A DNA stretch of 42,820 nucleotides, taken from CAIQJJ01 sp964606085. GTDB lineage: Bacteria > Chloroflexota > Anaerolineae > Anaerolineales > UBA4823. Numbering within the stretch: position 1 is the first letter of the stretch; each line of letters begins with the position of its first letter. The notes beneath the pieces were generated by a model. That model ran no database searches. It saw only the letters and a program-made list of their open reading frames with translations, and was not told the origin of the DNA. Positions 1-7,726 of this stretch are shown piece by piece. Position numbers and translations under genes: made by a program. The DNA is taken from positions 1 to 42,820 of the forward strand of contig CAZSFD010000046.1 in assembly GCA_964606085.1 (NCBI GenBank), in the 5' to 3' direction.

Positions 1-55
1 AACCCCTGTTTGAGCCTTGAGAGGGCTCCGTCCTGGGCCCCTAGACGATGGGGGC
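1..55 (-). tRNA. tRNA-Glu (anticodon CTC), 3' part cut by window edge
   Basis: Read on the minus strand from 55 down, the sequence starts GCCCCCATCGTCTAGGGG, the typical 5' half of bacterial tRNA-Glu. The acceptor 5' strand is GCCCCCA (55-49). A D-arm follows with GTC/GAC stem, then an anticodon stem GAGCC/GGCTC enclosing the 7-base loop CTCTCAA, giving anticodon CTC. A short variable region and the first T-stem bases (GGGGTT) reach position 1. The T-loop and 3' acceptor strand lie outside the window. A well-placed promoter sits just upstream. Confidence 0.9.
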
Positions 56-78
56 GGGCAACTGGTTAAGCGGGCGAA

Positions 79-107
79 ATTCTACCATGCCCATCGCGCC
101 GAGTCAA
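79..107 (-). promoter_or_regulatory. Sigma-70-type promoter of tRNA-Glu
   Basis: On the minus strand a -35 element TTGACT (107-102) and a -10 element TAGAAT (84-79) are separated by exactly 17 bases. The -10 lies about 24 bases upstream of the mature tRNA 5' end at 55, the expected distance for a tRNA gene with a short leader. Confidence 0.8.
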
Positions 108-225
108 CACCAGGCCGCCAAGATTTCAAAGTCTGCCAGCGATGGCGTTTACAAAACATTAACAAAATAAAACTACTCTTTCCCCCATTTCTTGCGTAGA
201 CTACATAAAGATAGGAGTTGACAAC

Positions 226-1305
226 ATGAAACGCTTTATTGGGCCTTTGCTCTTGATTGTTCTCATCCTGGGTGTCGGCGCGGGCATCTTCTTCTCGGTC
301 AAAGACCGCGTTGCCGTGCGTAACACCGTCACCGTGCGCGGGTTGATCGGCTCGGAGAAAGAGGAATTTTTCCACGACCCGCGCGTCATCGAGGCTTTGC
401 AGCGCGGCGGCGTAAGAGTCGAGGTGGAAAAGGCCGGTTCACGCCAGATTGCCACCAACTACAACGTCAAAGACTACGATTTCGTCTTCCCGGCCGGCAT
501 CCCGGCGGCGGAGAAAGTTCGCCGCGAGAATGGCATCTCGAAATCGTACGATGTCTTCTACTCGCCAATGGTCGTTGCCTCGTGGCAGCCGATTGCCGAT
601 ATTCTGGTTGCCAATGGCATGGCGCAAGACCAGGGCGGCTATTACACGCTCGATTTCGACAAGTACATCGAGTTGGTGCAAAACGACACACGCTGGAAAG
701 ATTTGAAGGCCAGCGATGCCTATGCCGTCAACAAGAGCCTGCTGATCAGTTCCACCGACGTGCGTAAATCAAACTCGGCGGCGATGTACCTGGCGCTGTC
801 GAGCTATGTCGCCAATGGCGATGCCGTGGTCGAGAACCAGACCCAGGCGGCGGCGATTTTGCCGCTGATGGAAGATTTGTTCCTCAAGCAGGGCTACACC
901 GAGTATTCGTCTGAGGCGCCGTTCGAGAACTACCTGGTGATGGGCATGGGCAAGGCCCCGCTGGTGATGATCTACGAGTCGCAGTTCTTCTACCAGGCGT
1001 CCACCGCCGAAGGGCTGCAACCTGGCATGGTGCTGATCTACCCCACGCCGACCGTCTTCACCAAACACGTGTTGATCCCGGTCAGCGAGGGCGGCCAGAA
1101 ACTGGGCGAATTGCTGCTCAACGACCCCACCCTGAAGCAGCTCGAAGTCGAATTTGGCTTCCGCAATACTGACGTAGCCTATTTCAACCAGTTCGTCAGC
1201 AAACTGAACATCCAAGCCCCCGAAGTGATCGTAGACGTGGTCGAACCACCCAGCTACGAAATTCTGGAAAGCATGATCCAACAGATTGAAGAAAAATATA
1301 AGTAA
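226..1305 (+). CDS. Membrane-anchored extracellular binding-protein-like protein
   Basis: A 359-residue protein with an N-terminal hydrophobic segment (about residues 4-24) that would act as an uncleaved anchor or signal peptide, followed by a soluble domain outside the membrane. The body (for example residues 30-110 and the repeated use of aromatic and Gly turns) resembles the two-lobe fold of solute-binding proteins, but I see no lipobox and no transporter genes nearby. The ATG at 226 is preceded by GGAG. It is the first of four same-strand genes with a TelA-family protein, a second binding-protein/vWA fusion and an XpaC-like protein, so it may be the sensing or scaffold part of that module. 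The specific ligand is unknown, and the fold assignment is an inference from sequence style. Confidence 0.6.
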   Translation: MKRFIGPLLLIVLILGVGAGIFFSVKDRVAVRNTVTVRGLIGSEKEEFFHDPRVIEALQRGGVRVEVEKAGSRQIATNYNVKDYDFVFPAGIPAAEKVRRENGISKSYDVFYSPMVVASWQPIADILVANGMAQDQGGYYTLDFDKYIELVQNDTRWKDLKASDAYAVNKSLLISSTDVRKSNSAAMYLALSSYVANGDAVVENQTQAAAILPLMEDLFLKQGYTEYSSEAPFENYLVMGMGKAPLVMIYESQFFYQASTAEGLQPGMVLIYPTPTVFTKHVLIPVSEGGQKLGELLLNDPTLKQLEVEFGFRNTDVAYFNQFVSKLNIQAPEVIVDVVEPPSYEILESMIQQIEEKYK

Positions 1306-1310
1306 GCAAC

Positions 1311-1394
1311 CATGTCATGCCGGGCGGAGCGAGGCATCCCTACCCCCTTTGCAACAGGGATGCTTCGGCCACAGAACGGCCTCAGCATGACATG
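1311..1394. repeat. Imperfect palindromic intergenic repeat (GTCATGC type)
   Basis: Perfect 10-base outer arms CATGTCATGC (1311-1320) and GCATGACATG (1385-1394) enclose a second arm pair GAGGCATCCCT (1331-1341) / AGGGATGCTTC (1356-1366). The layout resembles a widespread environmental repeat that begins GTCATTGCGAGCGAAGCGAGG. It fills most of the gap between the first gene and telA. Confidence 0.7.
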
Positions 1395-1429
1395 ACCATG
1401 AACAGAAAGATACAAGGAGAAATTTCCAC

Positions 1430-2665
1430 ATGGTACAAGAACTCACCCCCCCTCAGGTACTCGAAGCCCCCTTACAATTAGCCCCCCCCGAACCCGTCAA
1501 CACCGTTGAACCCCAACAATCCGACGACATGATCCGCCTCGACAACCCCACCGTGCAGAAGCTGGACGGCAAGGTGAAGGAATTCGTGGACATCGTGGTC
1601 AATTCTGATGTACACAGCGAACAATTCACCGACCGCCTGACCGCCGTGCATAACCTGGGCAACAAGGAAATCCGTGCCGCCGCCAGCGTATCGAACCGCA
1701 TGTTGGATCGGCCCGTCAAGGCGATGGATAGCGGCTTCTTCGATTCGGGTTCGCCGATTTCGCAATCGCTGGTAGATTTGCGCAAAACGGTGGAAGAACT
1801 CGACCCTTCCCGCCAGGGCGACCTCTTCTCGCCGGCCAAACTGCTCGAAAAACTGCCCTTCGGCAGCAAGGTGCGCAACTACTTCCTGAAATATCAGTCC
1901 TCGCAAGCGCACCTCAACGCCATCATCAACGCCCTCTACCGCGGGCAAGACGAACTGCGCAAAGACAACGCCACCATCGAGCAGGAGAAGATGAACCTGT
2001 GGACGCTGATGCAGCAGTTACGCCAGTACGTCTACGTGGGCAAGAAGATTGACGCCGCCCTCGAAGACCGCATCGCCATCATCGAAGCCACCGATCCCGA
2101 AAAGGCGCGCATCGTGCGCGAGGAAATGCAGTTCTACGTGCGCCAGAAGGTGCAAGACCTGCTGACCCAACTGGCCGTCAGCATCCAGGGCTACCTGGCG
2201 TTGGATATGCTGCGCAAGAACAACCTGGAGCTGATCAAAGGCGTGGATCGCGCCACGACCACCACGGTCTCGGCCCTGCGCACCGCCGTCATCGTCGCCC
2301 AGGCGCTCGTCAACCAGAAGCTCGTCCTCGACCAGATCACCGCCCTCAACACCACCACCAGCAACCTGATCGAGGCCACCTCGCAGATGCTCAAGAAGCA
2401 GAGCGCCCAAATCTACGAACAGGCCGCCAGTTCCACCATCAACATCCAACAGTTGCAGAACGCCTTCAGCAATATCTACCAGGCCATGGATATGATGGAA
2501 AACTACAAGGTCGAGGCGCTCAAGAACATGCAAATCACCGTCAACCTGCTCAGCGAAGAAGTGGACAAGGCCAATTCGTACATTGACCGTGTGCGCGCCG
2601 AACGCGCCGCCGAAGCCACCCGCAGCGTAGATTTGAGCGTACCCGACGGCGAGATTCGATTGTAA
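1430..2665 (+). CDS. telA: TelA/KlaA (YaaN) family toxic-anion-resistance protein
   Basis: A 411-residue cytoplasmic protein. Residues about 30-390 match the TelA/KlaA family (PF05816): a Pro-rich N-terminus, the conserved helix with NSDVHSEQFTDRL, the turn around RPVKAM, then long charged helices predicted to form coiled coils to the C-terminus. The family was named for tellurite resistance on plasmid RK2 and includes Bacillus YaaN, which pairs with XpaC; its biochemical activity is not established. The pairing recurs here, with an XpaC-like gene at 4373 and a vWA protein between. An SD-like AAGGAG lies upstream of the ATG. The four genes are collinear, though repeats sit between them. Confidence 0.88.
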   Translation: MVQELTPPQVLEAPLQLAPPEPVNTVEPQQSDDMIRLDNPTVQKLDGKVKEFVDIVVNSDVHSEQFTDRLTAVHNLGNKEIRAAASVSNRMLDRPVKAMDSGFFDSGSPISQSLVDLRKTVEELDPSRQGDLFSPAKLLEKLPFGSKVRNYFLKYQSSQAHLNAIINALYRGQDELRKDNATIEQEKMNLWTLMQQLRQYVYVGKKIDAALEDRIAIIEATDPEKARIVREEMQFYVRQKVQDLLTQLAVSIQGYLALDMLRKNNLELIKGVDRATTTTVSALRTAVIVAQALVNQKLVLDQITALNTTTSNLIEATSQMLKKQSAQIYEQAASSTINIQQLQNAFSNIYQAMDMMENYKVEALKNMQITVNLLSEEVDKANSYIDRVRAERAAEATRSVDLSVPDGEIRL

Positions 2666-2670
2666 GGGTA

Positions 2671-2690
2671 AGGCGAAATTAATTTCGCCT
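2671..2690. repeat. Short perfect palindrome, copy 1 of dispersed family
   Basis: A perfect 20-base palindrome with core GGCGAAATTAATTTCGCC lies between telA and the vWA gene. The same core recurs at 11492 and, with one mismatched pair, at 19409. Confidence 0.9.
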
Positions 2691-2699
2691 AACAAGAAC

Positions 2700-4271
2700 A
2701 TGAAACACCACAAAATTTTCATCTTCCTGGCGCTGCTGGCGATCCTGTTCAGCCAGTTGAACTGCCAGGTCTCCGCCCCCACGGGCGGCGAGGCATTGAC
2801 CGTGCTGGCTGGCTCGGAACTGAAAGACCTCGAGCCGCTCTTCCCCGACATCCAAAAAGCCACCGGCCTGGCGCTAAAAATGGAATACATCGGCACGCTC
2901 GAAGGGGCCGAAAAGCTGATGGCCGGCGAGGACGTGGATTTGGCGTGGTTCTCGCACACCAAGTACATGCTCCTGTTGCAAGGAGCCGGCGGGCGCGTGC
3001 TGGCGCAGGAAAAGACCATGCTCTCGCCGGTGGTACTGGGCGTCAAAACCAGTTTGGCTAAACAGTGGGGCTGGAGCGATAGCCCCACGGTCACCTGGCG
3101 CGACATCGCCGAGAAAGCCGCCAGCGGCCAACTGCGTTACGCCATGACTAATCCCACCACCTCCAACACCGGCTTTACCGCCCTGGTGGGGGCTGCCGCC
3201 GCTTTTGCTGGCACGGGCGATGCCCTGACCGTGGCCGATGTGGATGCCGTCAGCGATGAGCTGCGCCGCTTCTTCACCGGCCAGGCGCTCACTTCGGGCA
3301 GTTCGGGCTGGCTGGCCGAGCGTTACGTGGAGGAGCAGGATCGCCTGGATGGGATGATCAACTACGAATCGGTGCTGCTCTCGCTCAACCAGGGCGGCGA
3401 TCTGCGCGAATCACTGACGCTGATCTACCCCCAGGAAGGCATCATCACCGCCGATTACCCGATCATGCTCGTCAATGCCGAAAAGCGCGCGGCCTATAAC
3501 AAGCTGGTCGAATACCTGCGCTCGCCCGAATTTCAAAAGCTGATGATGGAGCGCACGCTGCGCCGCCCGGTGATCAGCGGTGTGACGCTCAGTAAAACCT
3601 TCCCCGCCAACTTGCTGGTGGAACTGCCCTTCCCCAATAGCCAGGAAGTGATCGATCACCTGCTGTTTGCCTACCTCGATAAGGCCAGCAACCCCACCCA
3701 CTCCTACTTCGTGTTGGATGTGAGCGGCTCGATGGAAGGGGAACGCCTGGACAGCCTCAAAAACGCCCTGGCCGTGCTGACCGGCGCTGACCGCAGCCTC
3801 ACCGGCCAATTCGCCCGCTTGCGCGACCGCGAAAAGGTCACGCTGATCCCGTTCAGCAGCACAACCCAACCGGCACAAACCTTCGAGATCAGCCTGTCTG
3901 ACCCCAACAGCCTGGGCGCAGTGCAGAAATTTGCCAACGGCCTGCAAGCCAACGGCAAAACCGCCATCTACGACAGCCTGCGCAGCGCCTACGAGCAAGC
4001 GCTGGCTGCCCAACAGAGCGAGCCAGACCGTTATTACACCATCGTGCTGATGAGCGACGGCCTGAGCAACAGCGGTCAAGCGCTGGATGAGTTTCTCAAG
4101 TTCTACAACGCCCAGCCGGGCGCGCAGAGCATCAAAACCTTCGTGATTCTGTTTGGCGAGGCCGACGAAAAAGAGATGGCCGAGGTGGCCGAAGCCACCG
4201 GCGGGCGCGTCTTCGATGCCAAGAAGACCCCGTTGGAGACCATCTTCAAGCAGATTCGCGGCTATCAATGA
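2700..4271 (+). CDS. Extracytoplasmic solute-binding domain fused to vWA domain
   Basis: A 523-residue exported protein. The N-terminus (about 1-22) is a signal sequence ending at Cys22 with a weak lipobox (QLNC), so lipidation is possible. Residues about 30-310 resemble a type-2 periplasmic binding protein: an early LTVLAGSELKDLEPLFP-like strand-helix, then paired lobes. Residues about 333-523 form a von Willebrand A domain with a full MIDAS motif DxSxS at Asp340-Ser342-Ser344 and a later MSDG. vWA domains bind protein partners through a metal ion. Located between telA and the XpaC-like gene, it is probably the outward-facing part of that module. Start ATG follows a palindromic repeat, with little SD. 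Confidence 0.82.
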   Translation: MKHHKIFIFLALLAILFSQLNCQVSAPTGGEALTVLAGSELKDLEPLFPDIQKATGLALKMEYIGTLEGAEKLMAGEDVDLAWFSHTKYMLLLQGAGGRVLAQEKTMLSPVVLGVKTSLAKQWGWSDSPTVTWRDIAEKAASGQLRYAMTNPTTSNTGFTALVGAAAAFAGTGDALTVADVDAVSDELRRFFTGQALTSGSSGWLAERYVEEQDRLDGMINYESVLLSLNQGGDLRESLTLIYPQEGIITADYPIMLVNAEKRAAYNKLVEYLRSPEFQKLMMERTLRRPVISGVTLSKTFPANLLVELPFPNSQEVIDHLLFAYLDKASNPTHSYFVLDVSGSMEGERLDSLKNALAVLTGADRSLTGQFARLRDREKVTLIPFSSTTQPAQTFEISLSDPNSLGAVQKFANGLQANGKTAIYDSLRSAYEQALAAQQSEPDRYYTIVLMSDGLSNSGQALDEFLKFYNAQPGAQSIKTFVILFGEADEKEMAEVAEATGGRVFDAKKTPLETIFKQIRGYQ

Positions 4272-4272
4272 A

Positions 4273-4354
4273 TTAACCACGGAACACACAGAATACACGG
4301 AAAACAGCCTCGCACATAGATTCCTTCCGTGTATTCCGTGTCGTCCGTGGTTAA
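4273..4354. repeat. Inverted repeat with CCACGGAA/TTCCGTGG-type arms
   Basis: The left arm begins TTAACCACGGAACACACAG and the right arm ends CCGTGTCGTCCGTGGTTAA (4336-4354), with a second inner match ATACACGGAA / TTCCGTGTAT. It fills the gap between the vWA gene and the XpaC-like gene. Related arms (ACCACGAATNNCAC...) occur at 13337 and 24014. It may be a MITE-like or structural repeat and contains no gene. Confidence 0.8.
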
Positions 4355-4372
4355 ATAGCTTATCATTATTCC

Positions 4373-5005
4373 ATGAATAACCGACAACGCCTTTTACTTT
4401 ACCTGTACAGCAACAGCAACATTCTCGGCTCGCTCCTCGGCTTGGTGGGGCTGGGCTTGTTTTTCACCGGCATCATCGGTGATTACTGGCTGTTGATTGT
4501 CATCGGGCTGTATGGCATCGGTGCGCTGGCTGCGCCGCGCAGTCAGGCCCAGGAGCTGCGCCTGCGCCAGGAGTTGGATGTAGAAGCGATGCAGCAGGAG
4601 TTGGAAGAACTGGTCAATTCCATCCGCCGCCGGGTACCGAAAGAGATTTACCAGCGCGTGGTCAGCATCAAGAACACCATCATCGAAATCCTGCCCTACC
4701 TGCACCGCCTGGATCAGAGCAACTACAACCTGTACACCATCCGCCAGACCGCCCTCGAATACCTGCCCGAAACACTCGAAAACTACCTCAAGCTGCCGCC
4801 GGCGTATGTCAATCTGCATGTGGTCAAAGACGGCAAAACCGCCCAAAAGCTGCTGGTAGACCAACTCGATTTGCTCGACGAGGAGATGAAATCTATCGCC
4901 CAGGATTTCTACCGCAACGACACGAATCAGTTGGTGGCTCACGGACGTTTTTTGGAGGAAAAGTTCGAGCGGGCAGAATCGCTGTTTGGCATCGGCAGCA
5001 AATAA
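4373..5005 (+). CDS. XpaC-like membrane protein (5-bromo-4-chloroindolyl phosphate hydrolysis family)
   Basis: A 210-residue protein with two adjacent transmembrane helices near the N-terminus (about residues 15-33 and 37-53), then a cytoplasmic helical domain rich in Glu, Leu and Arg. Topology and length fit the XpaC family (PF10112), whose Bacillus member is encoded next to the TelA homologue yaaN. The family name comes from a screen and does not prove hydrolase activity. I see no catalytic motif. It is the last gene of the TelA module and is followed by a strong hairpin at 5022-5058. Confidence 0.65.
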   Translation: MNNRQRLLLYLYSNSNILGSLLGLVGLGLFFTGIIGDYWLLIVIGLYGIGALAAPRSQAQELRLRQELDVEAMQQELEELVNSIRRRVPKEIYQRVVSIKNTIIEILPYLHRLDQSNYNLYTIRQTALEYLPETLENYLKLPPAYVNLHVVKDGKTAQKLLVDQLDLLDEEMKSIAQDFYRNDTNQLVAHGRFLEEKFERAESLFGIGSK

Positions 5006-5021
5006 TTGAGATTTGACCGAA

Positions 5022-5058
5022 CAAACAGGAGCGAGTCAGACAAACTCGCTCCTGTTTG
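5022..5058 (+). terminator. Long hairpin after TelA module (U-tail missing)
   Basis: Perfect 15-base arms CAAACAGGAGCGAGT (5022-5036) and ACTCGCTCCTGTTTG (5044-5058) around a 7-base loop begin 16 bases after the XpaC-like stop codon. There is no T-run, so it is either a tail-less terminator or an mRNA 3' stabiliser. Confidence 0.6.
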
Positions 5059-5085
5059 ATTCACGCCATACCGCCAAGTTTCTAC

Positions 5086-5114
5086 TTGCAAAATTGATGA
5101 AAGCCTGTTATATT
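5086..5114 (+). promoter_or_regulatory. Promoter of ROK-GH4-methyltransferase operon
   Basis: TTGCAA (5086-5091) and TATATT (5109-5114) are spaced by 17 bases. Directly downstream an AT-rich imperfect palindrome, GTAATTATAATTTAC (5126-5140), sits between the promoter and the ATG at 5156, a position suited to a repressor operator, perhaps for the ROK protein itself. Confidence 0.65.
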
Positions 5115-5155
5115 ACTTACAGTTAGTAATTATAATTTACACTGAGAAAATATCT

Positions 5156-6364
5156 ATGATGAACGCCCCGTCCAAACGAAACATCCACACCATCACCGCC
5201 GCCGAAATGCGCGCCATCAACCGCTCGTCCATCCTGGAGCTGATCCGCAGCAGCGAAACGGTCTCGCGCTCGCAGATCGCCGAAGACCTGGAGGTCAGCC
5301 TGCCCACGGTGATGCGCATCGTGGACGAACTGATCGCCGAGGGGCTGGTGGTCGAAACCGGGCAAAAGGAGTGGAGCGGCGGGCGCAAGCGCACGCTGCT
5401 TAAGTTCAACGGTGAAAACCATCTGATCCTGGGTGTTGACCTGGGCGGCACAAAAATCTACGGCGCGGTGGCCAACCTGAATGGGGAGATCGTCCACGAA
5501 GTCCACTTTACCCACGGGCAAAGCCAGGCCGAAGAAAGTTTGGGGGTCGTGTGCCAGGTGATAGACAGTTTATTGGCTTTCACCCGCACCACGCCCCTAC
5601 CGGTGCGCGGCATCGGCATCGGCGTGCCAGGCGTGGTGCAGGCCGCCGACGGCAACGTCATCCTCGCCCCCGCCCTCGGCTGGACAAACTTCCCCTTGCG
5701 CCAACGCCTGGCGGGCCGTTACACACATCCAACCACCATCGAGAACGACGTCAACCTGGCCGCCCTGGGCGAGATGTGGTTCGGCACAGCGGTGGAGATC
5801 AACAACCTTATTCTGCTGGCGGTCGGCACCGGCATCGGCGCGGGCGTGGTGATCAACGGCTCCGTTTATGGCGGGGCACACCACATGGCCGGCGAAGTGG
5901 GCTATTTTCTGCCGGATCGCAGCCACCTGGGGAAGAGCTACCCCGGTTTTGGGGCGCTGGAACAACTGGCTTCGGGAACCGGCATCGCCGAACGCGGCCG
6001 CGCCGCCCTGCAAGGCACGCGCCCCCCTGGGGAACTCGAATCCCTGACGGCGGAGGATGTCTTCAATGCGGCGCGGCGCGGCGAACCCTGGGCCGCACCC
6101 GTTTTGCAAGATACGGTAGATTACCTGGCCCAACTCGTCGCCGCGCTGACGCTCATCTTCGACCCCGATGCCATTTTGCTCGGCGGCGGCGTGGCCAAAT
6201 CAGCCGATTTGCTGATTGACCCCATCCTGGCCCGACTGGCAGGCGCTATTCCACTTCAGCCGAAACTCCAGGCTTCGCAACTCGGCTACCGCGCCGCCGT
6301 GATGGGGGCCGTGGTGCAGGTTCTCCGCTTCACATCCGATTACTATTCCGTGCAACGCGGGTAA
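5156..6364 (+). CDS. ROK-family transcriptional regulator
   Basis: A 402-residue protein with an N-terminal winged helix-turn-helix (about residues 18-75; helix pair SRSQIAEDLEVSLPTVMRIV) and a C-terminal ROK sugar-kinase fold. The phosphate-1 motif LGVDLGGTKI lies near residue 93, and the sugar/catalytic segment ENDVNLAALGE near 198. The usual ROK zinc site is absent: the GExGH His is Tyr (GEVGY) and the CxCGxxGC cysteines are missing, so it is probably a sugar-sensing regulator rather than an active kinase. It opens the operon with a GH4 glycosidase and two methyltransferases, and so likely senses the sugar these genes handle. ATG at 5156 or 5159; SD is weak. Confidence 0.85.
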   Translation: MMNAPSKRNIHTITAAEMRAINRSSILELIRSSETVSRSQIAEDLEVSLPTVMRIVDELIAEGLVVETGQKEWSGGRKRTLLKFNGENHLILGVDLGGTKIYGAVANLNGEIVHEVHFTHGQSQAEESLGVVCQVIDSLLAFTRTTPLPVRGIGIGVPGVVQAADGNVILAPALGWTNFPLRQRLAGRYTHPTTIENDVNLAALGEMWFGTAVEINNLILLAVGTGIGAGVVINGSVYGGAHHMAGEVGYFLPDRSHLGKSYPGFGALEQLASGTGIAERGRAALQGTRPPGELESLTAEDVFNAARRGEPWAAPVLQDTVDYLAQLVAALTLIFDPDAILLGGGVAKSADLLIDPILARLAGAIPLQPKLQASQLGYRAAVMGAVVQVLRFTSDYYSVQRG

Positions 6365-6386
6365 ATCTTCCATTTCTGAGGTAATT

Positions 6387-7679
6387 ATGAACACAACCAA
6401 AATCGTCTTTATCGGTGCGGGCAGCATGTCCTTTGGACTTTCGATGTTCCGCGACATTTTCTCCGGCGCCATCGGGGGCGAATCGCCCCTGCGGGGTTCC
6501 ACCTTCACCCTGGTGGATGCCAACCCCGAGGCCCTGGCGCGCATGACCCAACTGGCGCAAATGATGAATCAGCAATCGGGCGCGGGGCTGAAGATCGAAC
6601 ACACCACCGACCGCCGCGCCGCCCTGGATGGGGCCAGGTTCGTGGTCAACTCGGTGGCGATTGACCGCAACCGCCTGTGGAAGCTCGATTTCGAAATCCC
6701 GCGCCAGTATGGCATCCGCCAGGTGTTGGGCGAAAACGGCGGCCCCGGCGGGCTGTTCTTCACCCTGCGCACCCTGCCGCTGATCTTCGACTTTGTGCGC
6801 GACATGGAAGAACTCTGCCCGGAGGCCCTCTTCATCAACTTCTCCAACCCCGAAAGCCGCATCATCTGCGGCCTGGGCAGGTACAGCAACGTGAAAGCGA
6901 TTGGCCTGTGCCACGGGGTGTTCATGGGCCAGCACGATGTCGCCCGCATTTTGGGCCTTGCGCCCGACGAAGTGGACGTGTGGGGGGCCGGGCTGAATCA
7001 TTTCCAATGGTTCCAACATATCCGCCGCCGCGACACCGGCCAAGACCTGTACCCGCTGCTGCGCCAGAAAGAAGCCGCCTACGACCCGGCTTACATGCCG
7101 CTCACCCGGCGCATGTTCCGCAGCTTCGGGCAGTGGGTCACCTGCTCGGACGATCACATGGGCGAGTATGTGGCCTACGGCTGGGAAGGCGGAGAGCATG
7201 GCTACGATTTCGATGGCGATGAACGCGGGCGTGTGGAAATGAAGGCCCAACTCGATGGCATTCTCTCCGGGGCGGACCCCATCCCCGCCGATTGGTTCGC
7301 CCCCTCAGGCGAGCGCGGCGTGGCCGTCATCGCCGGGATTCTCCACAATCAGAAGAAATTCATCGAGTCGGGCGTGGTCTACAACCAGGGCGCTATCCCC
7401 AATCTGCCCGCAGACCTGGCCGTCGAAGTACCCGTGGTGGCCGACGCTGCCGGCATTCATCCGGTTTCACTCGGCCCGCTGCCCGACCCGATTGCCAAAC
7501 TGCTCCACATGCAGGCCAGCGTGCAGCAACTTGCCGTCGAAGCCGCCGTCCACGCCTCCAAAGAACTGGCCCTGCAAGCCCTGCTGATTGACCCCGTCGT
7601 CAACTCCGCCGAAGGCGCGGTGAAGCTGCTCGATGAGCTGTGGGAGATCAACAAGCCCTATATCCGCAAGTGTATTTAG
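6387..7679 (+). CDS. GH4 family NAD+/Mn2+-dependent alpha-glycosidase (alpha-galactosidase/glucosidase-like)
   Basis: A 430-residue protein of the normal GH4 length. The N-terminal Rossmann motif IGAGSM (residues 8-13) binds NAD+. Metal ligands match the family: Cys175 in CHG and His205 in GLNHF. The INFSNPES segment near residue 151 and an R-x-x-Y region complete the active site. GH4 enzymes cleave glycosides by redox elimination using NAD+ and Mn2+ and are cytoplasmic. The exact sugar (alpha-glucoside, alpha-galactoside or galacturonide) cannot be told from sequence alone. The start has a good SD (GAGG) 7 bases upstream, 22 bases after the ROK gene. Next to it lie two methyltransferase genes. 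Confidence 0.9.
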   Translation: MNTTKIVFIGAGSMSFGLSMFRDIFSGAIGGESPLRGSTFTLVDANPEALARMTQLAQMMNQQSGAGLKIEHTTDRRAALDGARFVVNSVAIDRNRLWKLDFEIPRQYGIRQVLGENGGPGGLFFTLRTLPLIFDFVRDMEELCPEALFINFSNPESRIICGLGRYSNVKAIGLCHGVFMGQHDVARILGLAPDEVDVWGAGLNHFQWFQHIRRRDTGQDLYPLLRQKEAAYDPAYMPLTRRMFRSFGQWVTCSDDHMGEYVAYGWEGGEHGYDFDGDERGRVEMKAQLDGILSGADPIPADWFAPSGERGVAVIAGILHNQKKFIESGVVYNQGAIPNLPADLAVEVPVVADAAGIHPVSLGPLPDPIAKLLHMQASVQQLAVEAAVHASKELALQALLIDPVVNSAEGAVKLLDELWEINKPYIRKCI

Positions 7680-7680
7680 A

Positions 7681-7716
7681 ACGTGAAACGTGACCATCAC
7701 GACTCACGCTTCATGC
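7681..7716. repeat. Inverted repeat (ACGTGAAACGTGA type) before URO-D-like gene
   Basis: ACGTGAAACGTGA (7681-7693) faces TCACGCTTCA (7705-7714) as an imperfect inverted repeat. It is followed by a C-rich low-complexity stretch (7740-7768) that forms the first codons of the downstream ORF, suggesting that repeat sequence has replaced its natural 5' end. Confidence 0.6.
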
Positions 7717-7726
7717 CCTTACAGCC

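Noticed and set aside
4394..4942. Minus-strand ORF opposite the XpaC-like gene
   Set aside because: Shadow frame; no SD and no motif, while the plus frame has clear membrane helices.
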